In this document: piece by piece, positions 27,701-37,923 of the stretch
Layout of the letters: each line of letters starts with the position of its first letter
How positions within the stretch are numbered: the stretch's first letter is position 1
Assembly: GCA_018242525.1 (NCBI GenBank)
Contig: JAFEBS010000008.1
Location: 381,917 to 445,916 of the forward strand
Length of the DNA stretch: 64,000 nucleotides
Reading direction: 5' to 3'
Origin: Planctomycetota bacterium
GTDB lineage: Bacteria > Planctomycetota > Planctomycetia > Planctomycetales > Planctomycetaceae
Made by a program: the position numbers and the translations under genes
Notes under the pieces: generated by a model
Databases searched by the model: none
What the model was told of the DNA's origin: nothing
What the model saw: the letters and a program-made list of their open reading frames with translations, nothing else

Positions 27701-30700
27701 AGCAGGATTGGCATGACAGGCAGTGGATCGCAGGGGGCTGTCGTGCCGTACAGGCGCATGGCCGAGTGATCTTCACCGGGGAAAATCCAGGTTTGCAGGG
27801 CCTGATAGCGTGCCTGCGGCGCCATTTTCCGAGTCTGCAGAAGAAAGCTGTCCAGGTCGCTGCCGTGGAACTTTTCTTCGATCGCCACACCCAGAGCCTG
27901 GCGTTCCGCCGCAGTCGGTACCCGCGTGGGGGCTGTCAAGTTCTCCAACATGTCCGGTGTCAGCGACCTGGGCCAGTCACCCGTCATGACCACGTTGCGG
28001 ACCTTGACTGCCGTGGCATGCTTGTCGTGGTAGAACCCGAATTGCCGGTTGTTGTCGAATTCCAGCGGACGCTCGCAGATGACCGAGTCATTCAAGAAGA
28101 TCGTGACGATGTTGTTGTGGACCGCGATTTCAACGGCATTCCAATCCTGATCCTTCAGTGTCACTTTGCCTCGTTGAACCGATTTGTCTTCGAGGACATT
28201 CTCGGGAAGCAGTCCGCCGTAAACATCGTCCATCCCGCTGCCGTCTGTCATCCAGTGAGTCTTCACGCCGTCTGGATCCAGCAGGAATACCAGCCGATCA
28301 AATGCCGGGTGGACATGGTGGGCTGTGACGCCCGCTTCGTACCAGAATTCATAACGGATCTGCTCGCCGTTCAGGAGGGGCCGATTGTAGTAAAGGCGGC
28401 TTTGTTGAACGGTGGGTTGACCGAACCCGTTGGTCGGCACGATCCGTCCTTGAATCACTCCGTCTTTGGACCACCAGTCAAATTCGGTGATCCCGGGCGA
28501 ATCTTCGTCGGCAAGCATGCCAGTCGTTGATCCGAGTTGGTCGTCTTCATCCGTGAGGACCGCAGTGGGCTTTCCATCCCGCGTCGGGCGTTTTTCATCG
28601 TAGAAGTCCGTACACCAGCCCAGCAGTGAATCTCCCTGGGAAAGCTGGACCTGCCTGGGAACGACCGGGTTGCCGGTGATTCGAATGTCGCGGAAGCACG
28701 ACTGCCAGACTTTGTCGCACTGCAGAAAGAACCACGGCGACGTGGCGGTCGTGCAGGGCTCAGTATGAATCAACTGTCCATTGACAAAATAGCTGATGCC
28801 ATCAGGCTGAACCTTCAGGCGGATCCGGTTGAACCGGTCCTGTTGTTCCTGGGGGTTGGCTTTCGAGATCACATCCGCCCGGTTTCCGACAGGATAAATG
28901 GTCGCTTCGTTCCCCAGGTTCAAACCCTCGAAACTGAGCCCGCCGTAACCATGATTGGCTTCCGCCCACGAACCCAGCCAGGCGTCACAAGACAGTTCAA
29001 AGGAACCCGTCAGCGGGTATATGAAATACAGATGGCTCTGATCGGGGCCGCAGATGTGACTGATCAACCCTTCGTGACTGATCCACCACATGGGCAGTGC
29101 CCCGGCGGACAGGGTCCGTGCTGAGGCGGTGGCTCCCGCGGTCCAGTATTTAAATCCGGTGTTGGCAGGCTCCCGATCCAGTCGCGACGCAAGTTCGTGG
29201 CCCAGCACACTGGCATTATACTCGTGTCGCATCAGGGCCATCATCAAGTGATTTTGCACCCGCGCCAAATGCTGGAAGTGGTTGATGACCAGTTGTCTGC
29301 CGACGCCTACTAAGCTGGGTTGCCGCTGGGCGGATCGTGCCAGGATGGCATCCAGATTCGACAACGCCTGCTGTCGCGGTTGGGGTTCTGACAGCGCCTT
29401 CTGCCGGATTTCCAGATGTGCGTTCAGATCGACGGCCACTGCGGCGTCCCCCTGAACAATCCGGGTCAGCAGCAGCAGGAATGGGGCGTTTTCCACATTC
29501 TCCGCGGCATGGGGCTGAAGTTCGCTGCGAAGTTCTTCCAGCTTTCCCACCTCCCGAGCCGAATTGACAAGCAGTTCCGCGGTGCTGAACAATTGAGTTT
29601 CAAAGGGGCCGCGGGGAATGGAACCTCGCAGACGATCGAACGGTCCGGGCGCATGATCTTCGGGCACCAGAGCCGTGATCACCCGGACGGATTTGCGTTG
29701 CTCGACCGGCAACGACCACGCTTTCAGAAGGGCATACTGCTCCTCGGCGGGAAGTTTTGCCAGCATGCTCAGAACCATGGCTCCCGCCCGTCCCGGCCCG
29801 TCATCGCCGTAATTACGGGAAACGACCAGGTCCGCATGTTGACCCAGGCAGTCGAGGGCTTCCGACTGTTGATTGGCCCGGGAATACTCAGCCGCGATCT
29901 TGATCAATTCCAGGCGCCGCCGATACACACCGTAATCTCCTCCGTAGCGGCGGTAGAGCGGCACCAGGTACGCCAGGTAATCTTCCAGATGCTTCTTGCC
30001 CGCTTCGGGAGTTCCATTCTTAAAGTGAAACCGAGCGAGTGAGAAACGGAAGGTCCGCATCGGCTCTTCGTTCAGGGAATAATGGTTGTTGTGAACGTTT
30101 TGAGCGAAGTGTTCCACGGCGCGTTCCAGAAGTTCCACGGCCGTGGGCGGCAGGTCCGGCAGACTCATTGCCGGAACGGCGACGTGACAGGCGAGTTCAC
30201 TGGAGTACTGCAGGGAGTCCTGCTTCAACCGTTCCGCAAGCGCCTCGAGTTGAGCCCGGGCCGTGTCATTGTCCTTCGCCGCGAGGGCGATCTGTGTGTA
30301 CAGAATGCGGGCAGGGAGTTCGCCCAAAGGCTGCTGCAACCGTGGTTCGATTTCCGCTTTCAGATCAGCAAGCTTGTTGGCACGGGCCGCCGCCTGCACC
30401 AGCAGCAGGCCCACGCTTTGTGGGGATTGCTCCGGTCGTTGCGACAGCGGACGGGGATACAGAAACACTTCCAGCGGTCGATTGTCGGGCAGGACGACGT
30501 GCTTCAACGTTTGATAGATTGTCTCGTCATCCAGTTTCTTCGTGCGCCAACTGTATTCGATCCCGATCAGTTGCTCGACAACGGCCTGGATCACCGCGCA
30601 ATGCTCGCTCGATTCCTGTTGAGCGATGACTGGAAAGCCGCCTGGGCCGATATTCTGGTCCTGTATCGATTCGATGGGAGGTCCGGAGTGCAGCGATTGT

Positions 30701-33700
30701 GCGACGGCCTTGATCGACAGATCTGCAAACCCGTTTTCGGAGGCCATCCGGGCGATTTGCGCCGCCTGCTGAAACTGGGGCAGGGTGACCACATTTCCCC
30801 GTAATCGAACCGGATTCGCACTGGGGGTGGCTGCGGGAGCGAACGGAGTAGGAACGGCGAATTGCCCCACAATCATCGGGGCAATCATCTGTTCCCAGCG
30901 TGACAATGGCCGTACCGGTGTCATCGATGTCACGAGAATCGCGTCGACGGATTGACCGGTTTGCTCGATCCACTCCGGTGCGCTGTGCAACGTGGTCTTT
31001 CGTTCCTCGGGCTTCCGGGATTTCTCTGTCGGCTTGGGGAGTACGATTTGCAGCATCTCGGTCCACAGACGTTCGGCCGTTTCGCGGTCACCGTTGGTGA
31101 GTGCGATCTGGCCCCATTCTCGCAAGATGGCCAGTGTGAAACCTGGATCTGGATTGCGGCGTGATGCCTCCAGGGCCCGCTGGGCCAGTTTTTCCCCCTG
31201 CGGTCGAAGCGTATCCTGCTTCAGGCAATCCCGTGCCACCAGCCAGAGAGCGGCTTGCTGGCCGGCGATTTCGCGCTGTTTGGAAGTGAATCCACCCTGG
31301 GCAGGGGCCGGTTCCAGGGGAGCCCGATCCACCAACTCGACCAGATGAGACACCGTGGCGGTGACCGCATTCGTGTCCCCGGCCGCCAGAGAGGCTTGTG
31401 CGGCCAGGATCAGTGCAGCCATGTCATCAGGGCGTTTCGTACGGATTTCCGCCAGTGCCTGTTTCGTCTTCTGGATCATCCCCGGGCGCGTGACCAGGTC
31501 GGTCATCAGCTTCACGATGACACTGTTCATCGTGGTGGTACTGAGATCGTGTGATTCAAGCATCAGGATCAAGTCGACGGGAACGGACTGCACTCCATCT
31601 GTGGTCTCGACGGTCCCTGTCAGTATTTCCGAGATCGACTCGGGCTTCAGTGCTGTCAGCGCTGCCTGGAACCCGGTCTGCATTTCCTTCTTGATGTCGC
31701 TGTCCCAACGCTGGGCGTTGGTCACGTCCTGCGGATTGGTCATGGCACGTTGATACAGACGGACTGCGTCCACCGGATAACCGAGTGCGCGGAATTCATT
31801 TCCCATCGAGATCGTGCTGCGGATCCGTCGATAGGATTCGTATTGCTGGTCATATCGACTTCGCGAATCTTTTTGATTGGCGATCTGATGCAGTAGTTTC
31901 CGTCCGTCTTCCCTGCGCCCATGATTCTTATAGGTGGCCACCAGCAATTTCGCCGGACTGTTGTCGAAATCGTTGTTGCGCATGAGATCGCGGTTTTTGA
32001 CCGCGGCTTCCAGATACTGAATCGCCAGGTTAATGCAACTTTCGTGCTTCAGGAGTTCCTGCGCGATTTCCCAGTGCGTGTATTCTCCAACGATCTGGGG
32101 TCCCTTCATGGTTGTCAGCAACTTTTCCAGCGCTGCCCTGGCTGCGGGGACCCGGTCGCGATGCAGGTCGATCAAAGCGAGCAACGGAGTCCCTGCCTGC
32201 CAGTTCTTGAATTTCTCTTGCGCCTGTTCGACTTCGGTCGCCAGTTCATCGAGCTTTTTGGCTTGCGTAGCGACGGTCAGGAAACGGGTCATGACCGTTG
32301 CGATTCTGCCCTCGCTGGTCCAGTGTTGAATCCGGCCGAAGCCGGCCCAGGCACCGCCGGCCTTCAGGGATGACTCGGTGGGAATGATCCCCTGTCGGGC
32401 GTAATCATAGATTTCGGGCAGCGTCCAGAAGATCTCGCCATCCAGACTCGACAGCAGATTCGCCCGCTGATCAGGCAGGGCTTCCCAGGCCTTTTTGAAC
32501 AACAGAATCGCCTGGTTTTTTGTCTTTTCCCGATGGGACATGTTTTCAATCAGGTTGGTCAGTTCGTAGGGATTCTGGCGAAAGGTTTTGAAATCGATGG
32601 CATCGTAGAGCGACGCATACTCTGTCAGCTTGTCGGCCGATTCAAACGCATTCTGGATCTCCCAGATGTTGTTGCGGATCAACCGCGGCTGTTTCTGCAG
32701 GACCACCCGGAAGTGGTCCAGCGATTCGTCCAGCTTGCCCGAGTTCATCAATTGCATGGCCAGTTGATATTGAAATTGAGGATCATCCGACTTGGTTTCG
32801 GTGTACTTCAGGGCCAATTCCTTGACTCGTTTTTCGTTCCCGTCTGCCGTGCAGTATTCGATCAACGTTTCGAGCAGCTTCCTGGACTTGGGAGAATGCG
32901 CCAGTTGATCTTCGACCTTCTGGATCATTTCCGGCAGCTTGCCGGATCGCTTCAGTACCTGCAGCGCCTGTTGTCGGGCAGCGTTTTCGCCAGATTCGAA
33001 ATGGTGCATCGTGACGAAGCCCATCGTGGAGATCCCCGAGAACTGCCGCTGCGACGAATTCCCCGTTGATCGCCGCAGCAACTGGAAGGCGATCTGGGTG
33101 GCAACATCATTTTTTCCCTGGGCCTGGTATTGTTGCATCAGGGTCATCAGGACATCCGTCTTGTTTCCGGCCTGGCGTCCGGCGCGAGCCAGGACTGCTT
33201 CCGCCTGTTCGTGCATTCCCAACTGGTGCATCTGCCGGGCCAGTTGCAACTGCAGGTTTGTATCCAACCGCAGTCCGAACAATCGTCCGGCAGACAGCCG
33301 GGCTCGATCGATGTTTCCGCTGTTTACGCTCAATCGAAGTGCCGAGATTTCCCGACGCTGCATGGACTGCTGATCGGTGGCCTGCAGGCTTTCAATCAAT
33401 TCCAGGGCGCGTTCCGGATCGCCACGAACTTCGTGCATCCGCGCCAGTTCAAAGATCATCTCCTGATTGCCCGGCTGTGTTGCGGCGACCTGCGTCAGCA
33501 GCGACAGCGCCTCGTCCTTGTCGTCATTCATCCAGTGCAGATAGCCGAGCCCCAGCTTCAGGAACAGTTTCGTGCTGTCGGAGGATTTGTCGTCCTTCAA
33601 TTGCTCCTGGAAATGCGCGAGCAATTCGGGAACGGCGTCTGCGTCCTGATAGATGGTGAATGTCTGCAGCAGCATCTGGATCGCGGAATGGTTGTAAAAG

Positions 33701-36700
33701 TCGTTGGGCGTCGGAAATGCCAGTGATTCGCCGTCCTGGCTGTTGCCGCGCCAGATCTGATAGTGCATCTGACCGCCATACTGCAGCATTTGCTGGTACT
33801 GTTGTTGTTGATTGGCCCGCTTCTGACTGTTTGGTGCCGCCTGTTCCGCGTCATAGCGGGCGACAGCCATTTTCAGGAATCGATCCCACAGAGCCAGGAC
33901 TTCGTTCATCTCCTTCTTTTTGGCGCGGCCCGCCATCAGCGTTGCCACCAATTCGGCCTGGTATTCCGGGGATTGCAGGTATTGCTGATAGTTAAAAGTG
34001 TTTGGCGAGGTCGTCGTCGTCGTCGTGGGTTTCAGGGCCGTCAATCGGTCCAGCAGCATTGATGCCGTGGGATAATCCTTGCGAGCGATCACTCCGCTGA
34101 GCACGCCGGCGATTTGCTCGGCTGTCCTGGCCGATTCGATCGCATCCGCCTGCAATTTGGCCGCGTCTTCGGTTCGTCCCGCCCGTTTCAGTTCGGCAAC
34201 GATCAGATCCAGATAGTTTTCACCCAGATCGTCGATCCCATCGCCAGACCGGGCGGCGTTGATGTCCCGGTAACACTTCAGGACATGCTCCAGTTCGTCG
34301 TTGTCCAATGGAGTCAGCCGGGCCAGTTGTGCCTGCATCATGGCTTCTTCGTCATCGGGATCTGTGTCGTCGGGGTCAAGGGACATGACTTCCATTTCTT
34401 CGCCCGGCTCCTGCGACGTGCCCCGCATGCTGAGATACCCCAGGTAATTCGCCTTGATTTCCAAAGTGGCATCGGGCTCGAAAGACAGTTTCTTCATGAT
34501 GGCATAAAGTTCTTTGGAGTCGTTGCGCACCGACATCAGGTAGAACCAGTCGGTCGTCACCCTGAAGTCCGTCGATTCCGCGGCCAGCTCACGACGTTTT
34601 GTGAGAAACTGGTCTACCTGGCCAGAGTTTTGAGCCAGATGTTGCAACCAGCCCAGGCTGGCCATGCGTGCCAGACCAAAGTCCGTCGGCCCCCAGAACG
34701 GTTGGGACTGTTGCTGGCCGGGATAATAGCCGGGGTAGTGACCGAACTGCTCCTGGCCCCCGCCGATGGCCTGCTGGATCTGATGGGTATACCCCGCACG
34801 ATCGACAAACGACTTGATCTGGACGGTGTCAATACTCGGCTGGGTGCGGCCTTTGTTCTTTTTGGCCTGGCTTTTGGCGGCGAGCGACTGCTCGTTGTCG
34901 TTCAAGTTCAGTGCGAGAAGTGCTTCAAACCGCCGTGTCGCTTCTTCCGGTTTCTTCTCGGCCAGCGCGACACCGTCCCGGTACAGCAGTTCCCAGTTCT
35001 TCGGCTGGTCACGGACCAGCCGTGCAGTAATGGGGGTGGCCTGGTCATAGTTCTTCTGTGTCAATAACGCATCCAGTGATCGAAGTTGCTGTTCGGGATC
35101 CTTCTCTTCAACGCTGATCTGGGTCATCAGCGCATTGGCGTCGTCCTCTTCGCCAGCTTTGGCCAGGAGTTGTGCCAGCCGCAACAGTCCCTCTTTGCCA
35201 GCGGCCACTCGGTTCAACTGCTGTTGGAACCGGACGGCCGAATCCAGGTCGCCATCCTGTTCGCAGAGCCGGACCAGTTGCTGGAGTAGCTGTGTGTCGC
35301 GAGTCTCTTCGGTCAGCAGTTTCTCCAGTTCCTGCCGCGCGTTTCCGTCGTCGCCTGCGGACTGATAGGCCTGGGCCAGGCAAATCGTCAATTCGCGTTG
35401 CTGGTTCGGTTCACGGCGCAATCGTTCCAGACGTTCCAGAAGTCGGTCGAACTGGTTGGTCTGCAAGTACAGTTCGGTGAGCCGTGGGACCACGGTCAGG
35501 CGATCATCCAGGTTTCCCGCCTTTTCAAACGCACGCCAGTACAGTTCGATCGCTTCACTCGTCCGAAACTGTTCGCTGAGCGCGGATGCGAGCAGCAGCA
35601 ACCCCTTGGGGTCCGTCGGATTCACTCGCACGGAGCGGCGCAGTGCCTGCAATCCTTCGTCGTTTTCCCCCAATTGAAAACACAATTGGGAAAAAAACTC
35701 GTACAGTTCGGGATTCCCCGGCGCTGCCGCCAGCAGGTCTTTGCCGGCCTGCAGTGCCTTGTCTCGTCGGCCCAGTTGAACTTCCAGTTGCGCAATTTTT
35801 TTCAGGTATTCGGTGCGATATCGCCGGTCGATCGCCGCCAGCCGCGTGTTTGTTTCCACGGCTCCCAGCAGGTTGCTTTGAGATTCCAGGATCCGGGCCG
35901 ATGACATCAGAATCGGGATTGATTGCGGTGCCAGTTCACTGGCTCGGGTGACGGCTTCGGCCGCACTCTTCAGTTGGCGTTCGGCTTCGTTGGCCCGGGC
36001 CAGCCAGAACCACTTGTCCGCCAGGGACAGTTTCTCGCTGTCGGTGTTCGGTGCGGGCAGATCCTGCAATTCCTGTGTGGCGGCCGCGATTCGTCCCTTG
36101 AGTTGATTCAGGGCCTGCAGTTCCTTCAGTTCCCGCTGCAGCCAGGCTTCACGCTCTTCGTCGTTCGCGGCCAGTTTCTGAACGACGGCCAATTGTTTCA
36201 GGGCCTCCTCATGCTGTTCGGCCTGCGATAACAGATCCACCTGCTTGATCTGCAAGTTGATTTCTTTCGGGTCGAGTTTACAAGCTTCGGCGTTCGTTTC
36301 GACCGCTTCGCTCAGGTATCCAAACCCGGCCAGAACTTCTGCCAGGCGGGCGACGTTGGCGGCGGTCCGGGCCTTTCCGTCGACCATCGTCCGCCAGGTG
36401 GCGAGGGCTTCTTCCTTGCGTTCCAGGGAATGGAAGTATTCTCCCAGGTACTCCTTATATTGCGCGGCCTCGGGTGCCAGTTCGATGCTTCGTCGGTACA
36501 ACGCCAGGGCCTCGTCGGTCATTTCCGCGTAGCGGAACAATTCCGCCACCTGCGAGGCGATCAGCGGATCCTTCGGTTTGGCGGTTGTCAGGCGTCGCCA
36601 GACCCGGGCCGCATCCTGCATGCGAATGGCTTCATCCCGCGTGGTGTCTTTCAGGATTAACCGACCCCAGTCACGCAGGGTGTCCGGGTTGTTGGGTTCA

Positions 36701-37923
36701 TATTTGTCGAGTAGTTCGTACTGGGCGATGGCTTCGGGATACTTCTGTTCGTAGACCAGTTGAGCGATCAGGGCATTGCGAAGTTCCTTTCGGGTCGGAG
36801 CGACCTTCAGGCCCTTTTCGAGCCAGGCCTGTGCTTCCGCCCCGCGGCCCAACCCCGACAGCAGGCGTGCCAGCCGCGAAACGACTTCCAGGTCTTCGGC
36901 ATTTTTCTTCGTCCACGCTTCGTAGTAGGCGATCAAGCCCGCCTGATCATCGGTTCGCAGGTAGACGTTCTCGATCCGGCGACGGACTTCGCGAAACAGC
37001 CAGTTGTCAGGATTCAACTGACTCAGCAGCTTTTCAAATTCGTGGATTGCCGCATCGTTCTGGCCAAGTCGAACCTTGATTTCCGCGGCTTCCATCTGGA
37101 ACAGGGATTGGCGGTACTTGTCCTTGCTGGACTTTGCCAGTTGTTCGAATCGCGGCAATGCGGCGGCGAATTCCCCCTCTTCCAGCAGAGTCGAGGCGAT
37201 CTGCTCCTGAACGCGGGCGTCGTTTGGAAACTGCTGTTCCAGTCGATTCCAGACTTCCAGGGCCTTGTCATTTTTCTGGGCACGCTGATAGACGCGACCG
37301 AGTGCCTGGAAGATTTCCAGTTGATCCGCAGGAGCAGGTTTGCGCTGTGCCGCGCGTTCCAGAGCTTCCGCCGCCTTGTCCGGTTGTCCGACCAGTACGA
37401 GCGCCTGACCGAGGTAGTACGATGCCAGGTAATTCGCGGGGGCCAACTGTTCCGCCTTTGCGAAAGCAGCCACGGATTCCGCGTCCTGGCCGCGGAGTGA
37501 TTCCAACAGACCGACGATCATCCACCCAGGACCTGCGGCCGCTCCTTTGGCGGCTTCTGCCGTTTCACGGTAGGTCGCGATCAACGTGTCGAGTGTGCCG
37601 CGTTCGACATGGAATCCGTAGACCTTGTCCAGGGCCGTTCCGCGACGTGGATTCTTTTCCAGGACGGTCACAAACCGCGCGACGATCCCCGCCTCGCGAG
37701 TTTCCTCGGGGTCGGGTTCCTGGGCGAATGCCAGAGCCGATACGACGACGGTGATCGTCAGAGGTACCAGGAGGAGCAGTTCGTACCACAGTTTTGGACG
37801 AACCTTTTTCCATTCGCCCGGGTTGTTGAACGTCGAGGAATCCGCAAAGTGGCCCTCGTTGACGAGTGTGGAAGCCGCAGACGAGTTTCCACGGCATCGT
37901 GGAGAGACGGAAGAGAGCACCAT
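24715..37923 (-). CDS. Giant membrane-anchored TPR protein with C-terminal DUF1583-like modules (about 4,402 aa)
   Basis: ATG 37923 is preceded by AGGAG with 7-nt spacing; an in-frame ATG at 37941 is less well placed. Residues 46-68 (LWYELLLLVPLTITVVVSAL and on) form a signal/TM anchor after a 45-aa polar tail. Residues about 75-2900 are TPR-type helical repeats (for example YYLGQALVLVGQPDKAAEAL, EALALYRRSIELAPEAAQYK), broken by Gln/Gly-rich (GGGQEQFGHYPGYYPGQQQ) and poly-Thr linkers. Two matching modules (about 2940-3325 and 3600-3940) share WW..HVHPA...LLDP.GVK.HW and a GDWPRSL/GNWPKSL ending, the pattern I recall for planctomycete DUF1581/DUF1583. Two more beta-sandwich repeats (GGDFEVTLGYRNFQST; AGDFEVTLDYRAFQST) close the protein. 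Likely a periplasmic scaffold; function unknown. It diverges from the MoxR/Bat-like operon, 222 nt away. Confidence 0.92.
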   Translation of the reverse strand: MVLSSVSPRCRGNSSAASTLVNEGHFADSSTFNNPGEWKKVRPKLWYELLLLVPLTITVVVSALAFAQEPDPEETREAGIVARFVTVLEKNPRRGTALDKVYGFHVERGTLDTLIATYRETAEAAKGAAAGPGWMIVGLLESLRGQDAESVAAFAKAEQLAPANYLASYYLGQALVLVGQPDKAAEALERAAQRKPAPADQLEIFQALGRVYQRAQKNDKALEVWNRLEQQFPNDARVQEQIASTLLEEGEFAAALPRFEQLAKSSKDKYRQSLFQMEAAEIKVRLGQNDAAIHEFEKLLSQLNPDNWLFREVRRRIENVYLRTDDQAGLIAYYEAWTKKNAEDLEVVSRLARLLSGLGRGAEAQAWLEKGLKVAPTRKELRNALIAQLVYEQKYPEAIAQYELLDKYEPNNPDTLRDWGRLILKDTTRDEAIRMQDAARVWRRLTTAKPKDPLIASQVAELFRYAEMTDEALALYRRSIELAPEAAQYKEYLGEYFHSLERKEEALATWRTMVDGKARTAANVARLAEVLAGFGYLSEAVETNAEACKLDPKEINLQIKQVDLLSQAEQHEEALKQLAVVQKLAANDEEREAWLQRELKELQALNQLKGRIAAATQELQDLPAPNTDSEKLSLADKWFWLARANEAERQLKSAAEAVTRASELAPQSIPILMSSARILESQSNLLGAVETNTRLAAIDRRYRTEYLKKIAQLEVQLGRRDKALQAGKDLLAAAPGNPELYEFFSQLCFQLGENDEGLQALRRSVRVNPTDPKGLLLLASALSEQFRTSEAIELYWRAFEKAGNLDDRLTVVPRLTELYLQTNQFDRLLERLERLRREPNQQRELTICLAQAYQSAGDDGNARQELEKLLTEETRDTQLLQQLVRLCEQDGDLDSAVRFQQQLNRVAAGKEGLLRLAQLLAKAGEEDDANALMTQISVEEKDPEQQLRSLDALLTQKNYDQATPITARLVRDQPKNWELLYRDGVALAEKKPEEATRRFEALLALNLNDNEQSLAAKSQAKKNKGRTQPSIDTVQIKSFVDRAGYTHQIQQAIGGGQEQFGHYPGYYPGQQQSQPFWGPTDFGLARMASLGWLQHLAQNSGQVDQFLTKRRELAAESTDFRVTTDWFYLMSVRNDSKELYAIMKKLSFEPDATLEIKANYLGYLSMRGTSQEPGEEMEVMSLDPDDTDPDDEEAMMQAQLARLTPLDNDELEHVLKCYRDINAARSGDGIDDLGENYLDLIVAELKRAGRTEDAAKLQADAIESARTAEQIAGVLSGVIARKDYPTASMLLDRLTALKPTTTTTTSPNTFNYQQYLQSPEYQAELVATLMAGRAKKKEMNEVLALWDRFLKMAVARYDAEQAAPNSQKRANQQQQYQQMLQYGGQMHYQIWRGNSQDGESLAFPTPNDFYNHSAIQMLLQTFTIYQDADAVPELLAHFQEQLKDDKSSDSTKLFLKLGLGYLHWMNDDKDEALSLLTQVAATQPGNQEMIFELARMHEVRGDPERALELIESLQATDQQSMQRREISALRLSVNSGNIDRARLSAGRLFGLRLDTNLQLQLARQMHQLGMHEQAEAVLARAGRQAGNKTDVLMTLMQQYQAQGKNDVATQIAFQLLRRSTGNSSQRQFSGISTMGFVTMHHFESGENAARQQALQVLKRSGKLPEMIQKVEDQLAHSPKSRKLLETLIEYCTADGNEKRVKELALKYTETKSDDPQFQYQLAMQLMNSGKLDESLDHFRVVLQKQPRLIRNNIWEIQNAFESADKLTEYASLYDAIDFKTFRQNPYELTNLIENMSHREKTKNQAILLFKKAWEALPDQRANLLSSLDGEIFWTLPEIYDYARQGIIPTESSLKAGGAWAGFGRIQHWTSEGRIATVMTRFLTVATQAKKLDELATEVEQAQEKFKNWQAGTPLLALIDLHRDRVPAARAALEKLLTTMKGPQIVGEYTHWEIAQELLKHESCINLAIQYLEAAVKNRDLMRNNDFDNSPAKLLVATYKNHGRREDGRKLLHQIANQKDSRSRYDQQYESYRRIRSTISMGNEFRALGYPVDAVRLYQRAMTNPQDVTNAQRWDSDIKKEMQTGFQAALTALKPESISEILTGTVETTDGVQSVPVDLILMLESHDLSTTTMNSVIVKLMTDLVTRPGMIQKTKQALAEIRTKRPDDMAALILAAQASLAAGDTNAVTATVSHLVELVDRAPLEPAPAQGGFTSKQREIAGQQAALWLVARDCLKQDTLRPQGEKLAQRALEASRRNPDPGFTLAILREWGQIALTNGDRETAERLWTEMLQIVLPKPTEKSRKPEERKTTLHSAPEWIEQTGQSVDAILVTSMTPVRPLSRWEQMIAPMIVGQFAVPTPFAPAATPSANPVRLRGNVVTLPQFQQAAQIARMASENGFADLSIKAVAQSLHSGPPIESIQDQNIGPGGFPVIAQQESSEHCAVIQAVVEQLIGIEYSWRTKKLDDETIYQTLKHVVLPDNRPLEVFLYPRPLSQRPEQSPQSVGLLLVQAAARANKLADLKAEIEPRLQQPLGELPARILYTQIALAAKDNDTARAQLEALAERLKQDSLQYSSELACHVAVPAMSLPDLPPTAVELLERAVEHFAQNVHNNHYSLNEEPMRTFRFSLARFHFKNGTPEAGKKHLEDYLAYLVPLYRRYGGDYGVYRRRLELIKIAAEYSRANQQSEALDCLGQHADLVVSRNYGDDGPGRAGAMVLSMLAKLPAEEQYALLKAWSLPVEQRKSVRVITALVPEDHAPGPFDRLRGSIPRGPFETQLFSTAELLVNSAREVGKLEELRSELQPHAAENVENAPFLLLLTRIVQGDAAVAVDLNAHLEIRQKALSEPQPRQQALSNLDAILARSAQRQPSLVGVGRQLVINHFQHLARVQNHLMMALMRHEYNASVLGHELASRLDREPANTGFKYWTAGATASARTLSAGALPMWWISHEGLISHICGPDQSHLYFIYPLTGSFELSCDAWLGSWAEANHGYGGLSFEGLNLGNEATIYPVGNRADVISKANPQEQQDRFNRIRLKVQPDGISYFVNGQLIHTEPCTTATSPWFFLQCDKVWQSCFRDIRITGNPVVPRQVQLSQGDSLLGWCTDFYDEKRPTRDGKPTAVLTDEDDQLGSTTGMLADEDSPGITEFDWWSKDGVIQGRIVPTNGFGQPTVQQSRLYYNRPLLNGEQIRYEFWYEAGVTAHHVHPAFDRLVFLLDPDGVKTHWMTDGSGMDDVYGGLLPENVLEDKSVQRGKVTLKDQDWNAVEIAVHNNIVTIFLNDSVICERPLEFDNNRQFGFYHDKHATAVKVRNVVMTGDWPRSLTPDMLENLTAPTRVPTAAERQALGVAIEEKFHGSDLDSFLLQTRKMAPQARYQALQTWIFPGEDHSAMRLYGTTAPCDPLPVMPILLAPVNLPGDAPAARAVRRRQRSGGELIAPVLDLVAVARDLGKLAELAETVAKIPDTSPQIKRSRLAIQVLIAIASHDLPQAQSTLKELTPARSPGLPDTLSQLERWPELIVATEASRIPELRKAAIALFDVIVDSANRKGIGTAWDVKVRSARQHALLSNEQGLELPVGQVTSPRGQWSQSTQIKAATRAQGIIPSWRFSGTDSVHLGGDGNDLLYFQSPLRGTFTIEGDVATFGWRETSLMYGTEWAGPNYTLQSVDLGNLYTSWNRKQPPIKFDPLGDWFRLKVEVTPQRIVYSANGKVFQESPVTATTDPWLAIRSTGQYAASTRSLRITGQPEIPAELHLSKRDDLHGWWADTYSDPMNGNNPSWKKVGEEIIGRKTVNWAGRQRESLLQYHRPMLEDGEITYDFFYIPNPAQAHQVHPALGQMVMLLDPAGVKIHWLTAAQFERGGLAHDNSFDEPEHRRGPQKLPLKNGSWNKLALNLKEDVVSLTLNDTLIFERPLDPGNSRTFGLFHTAGETRARIKNVIYRGNWPKSLPPVNEQELARNDLVQATLTDEQLPARISVNFETDLVTHLVPTADLPTTRRSQVDGGVLIIRSPNTNIASQSAGYQSSQVTIGGDFEVTLGYRNFQSTTQNSNHQVPRVEIILAQGGGFGAPQHSGTLALTHRRHQDQSMTLTSILGVRRKPPDEDWQTSDQPATGTTGKLRIVRRDGTVYYLYSTGDSADWQILESRAASTADIKDVVIGLRSEDLAATASVVLTDFSIRATRLIHPPAPFAENDLPAKLSWNFQGPRPAFLRDWATYTLNSATQVPEGIKITRPAKVANAEQGVGYALVGGLAGDFEVTLDYRAFQSTRVLTDWRVPRMDISASLHSATNPQQSMESAAIAHRRNHSGDLKLLAVHGKRGPDGKFAYKTTESPTDQDGLRLRLVRQGSSVFYQAARNGTQDWTTIDRTSIDLGPVKYLSLGLRAEDLDASAEAILTNVTIRAKELLK

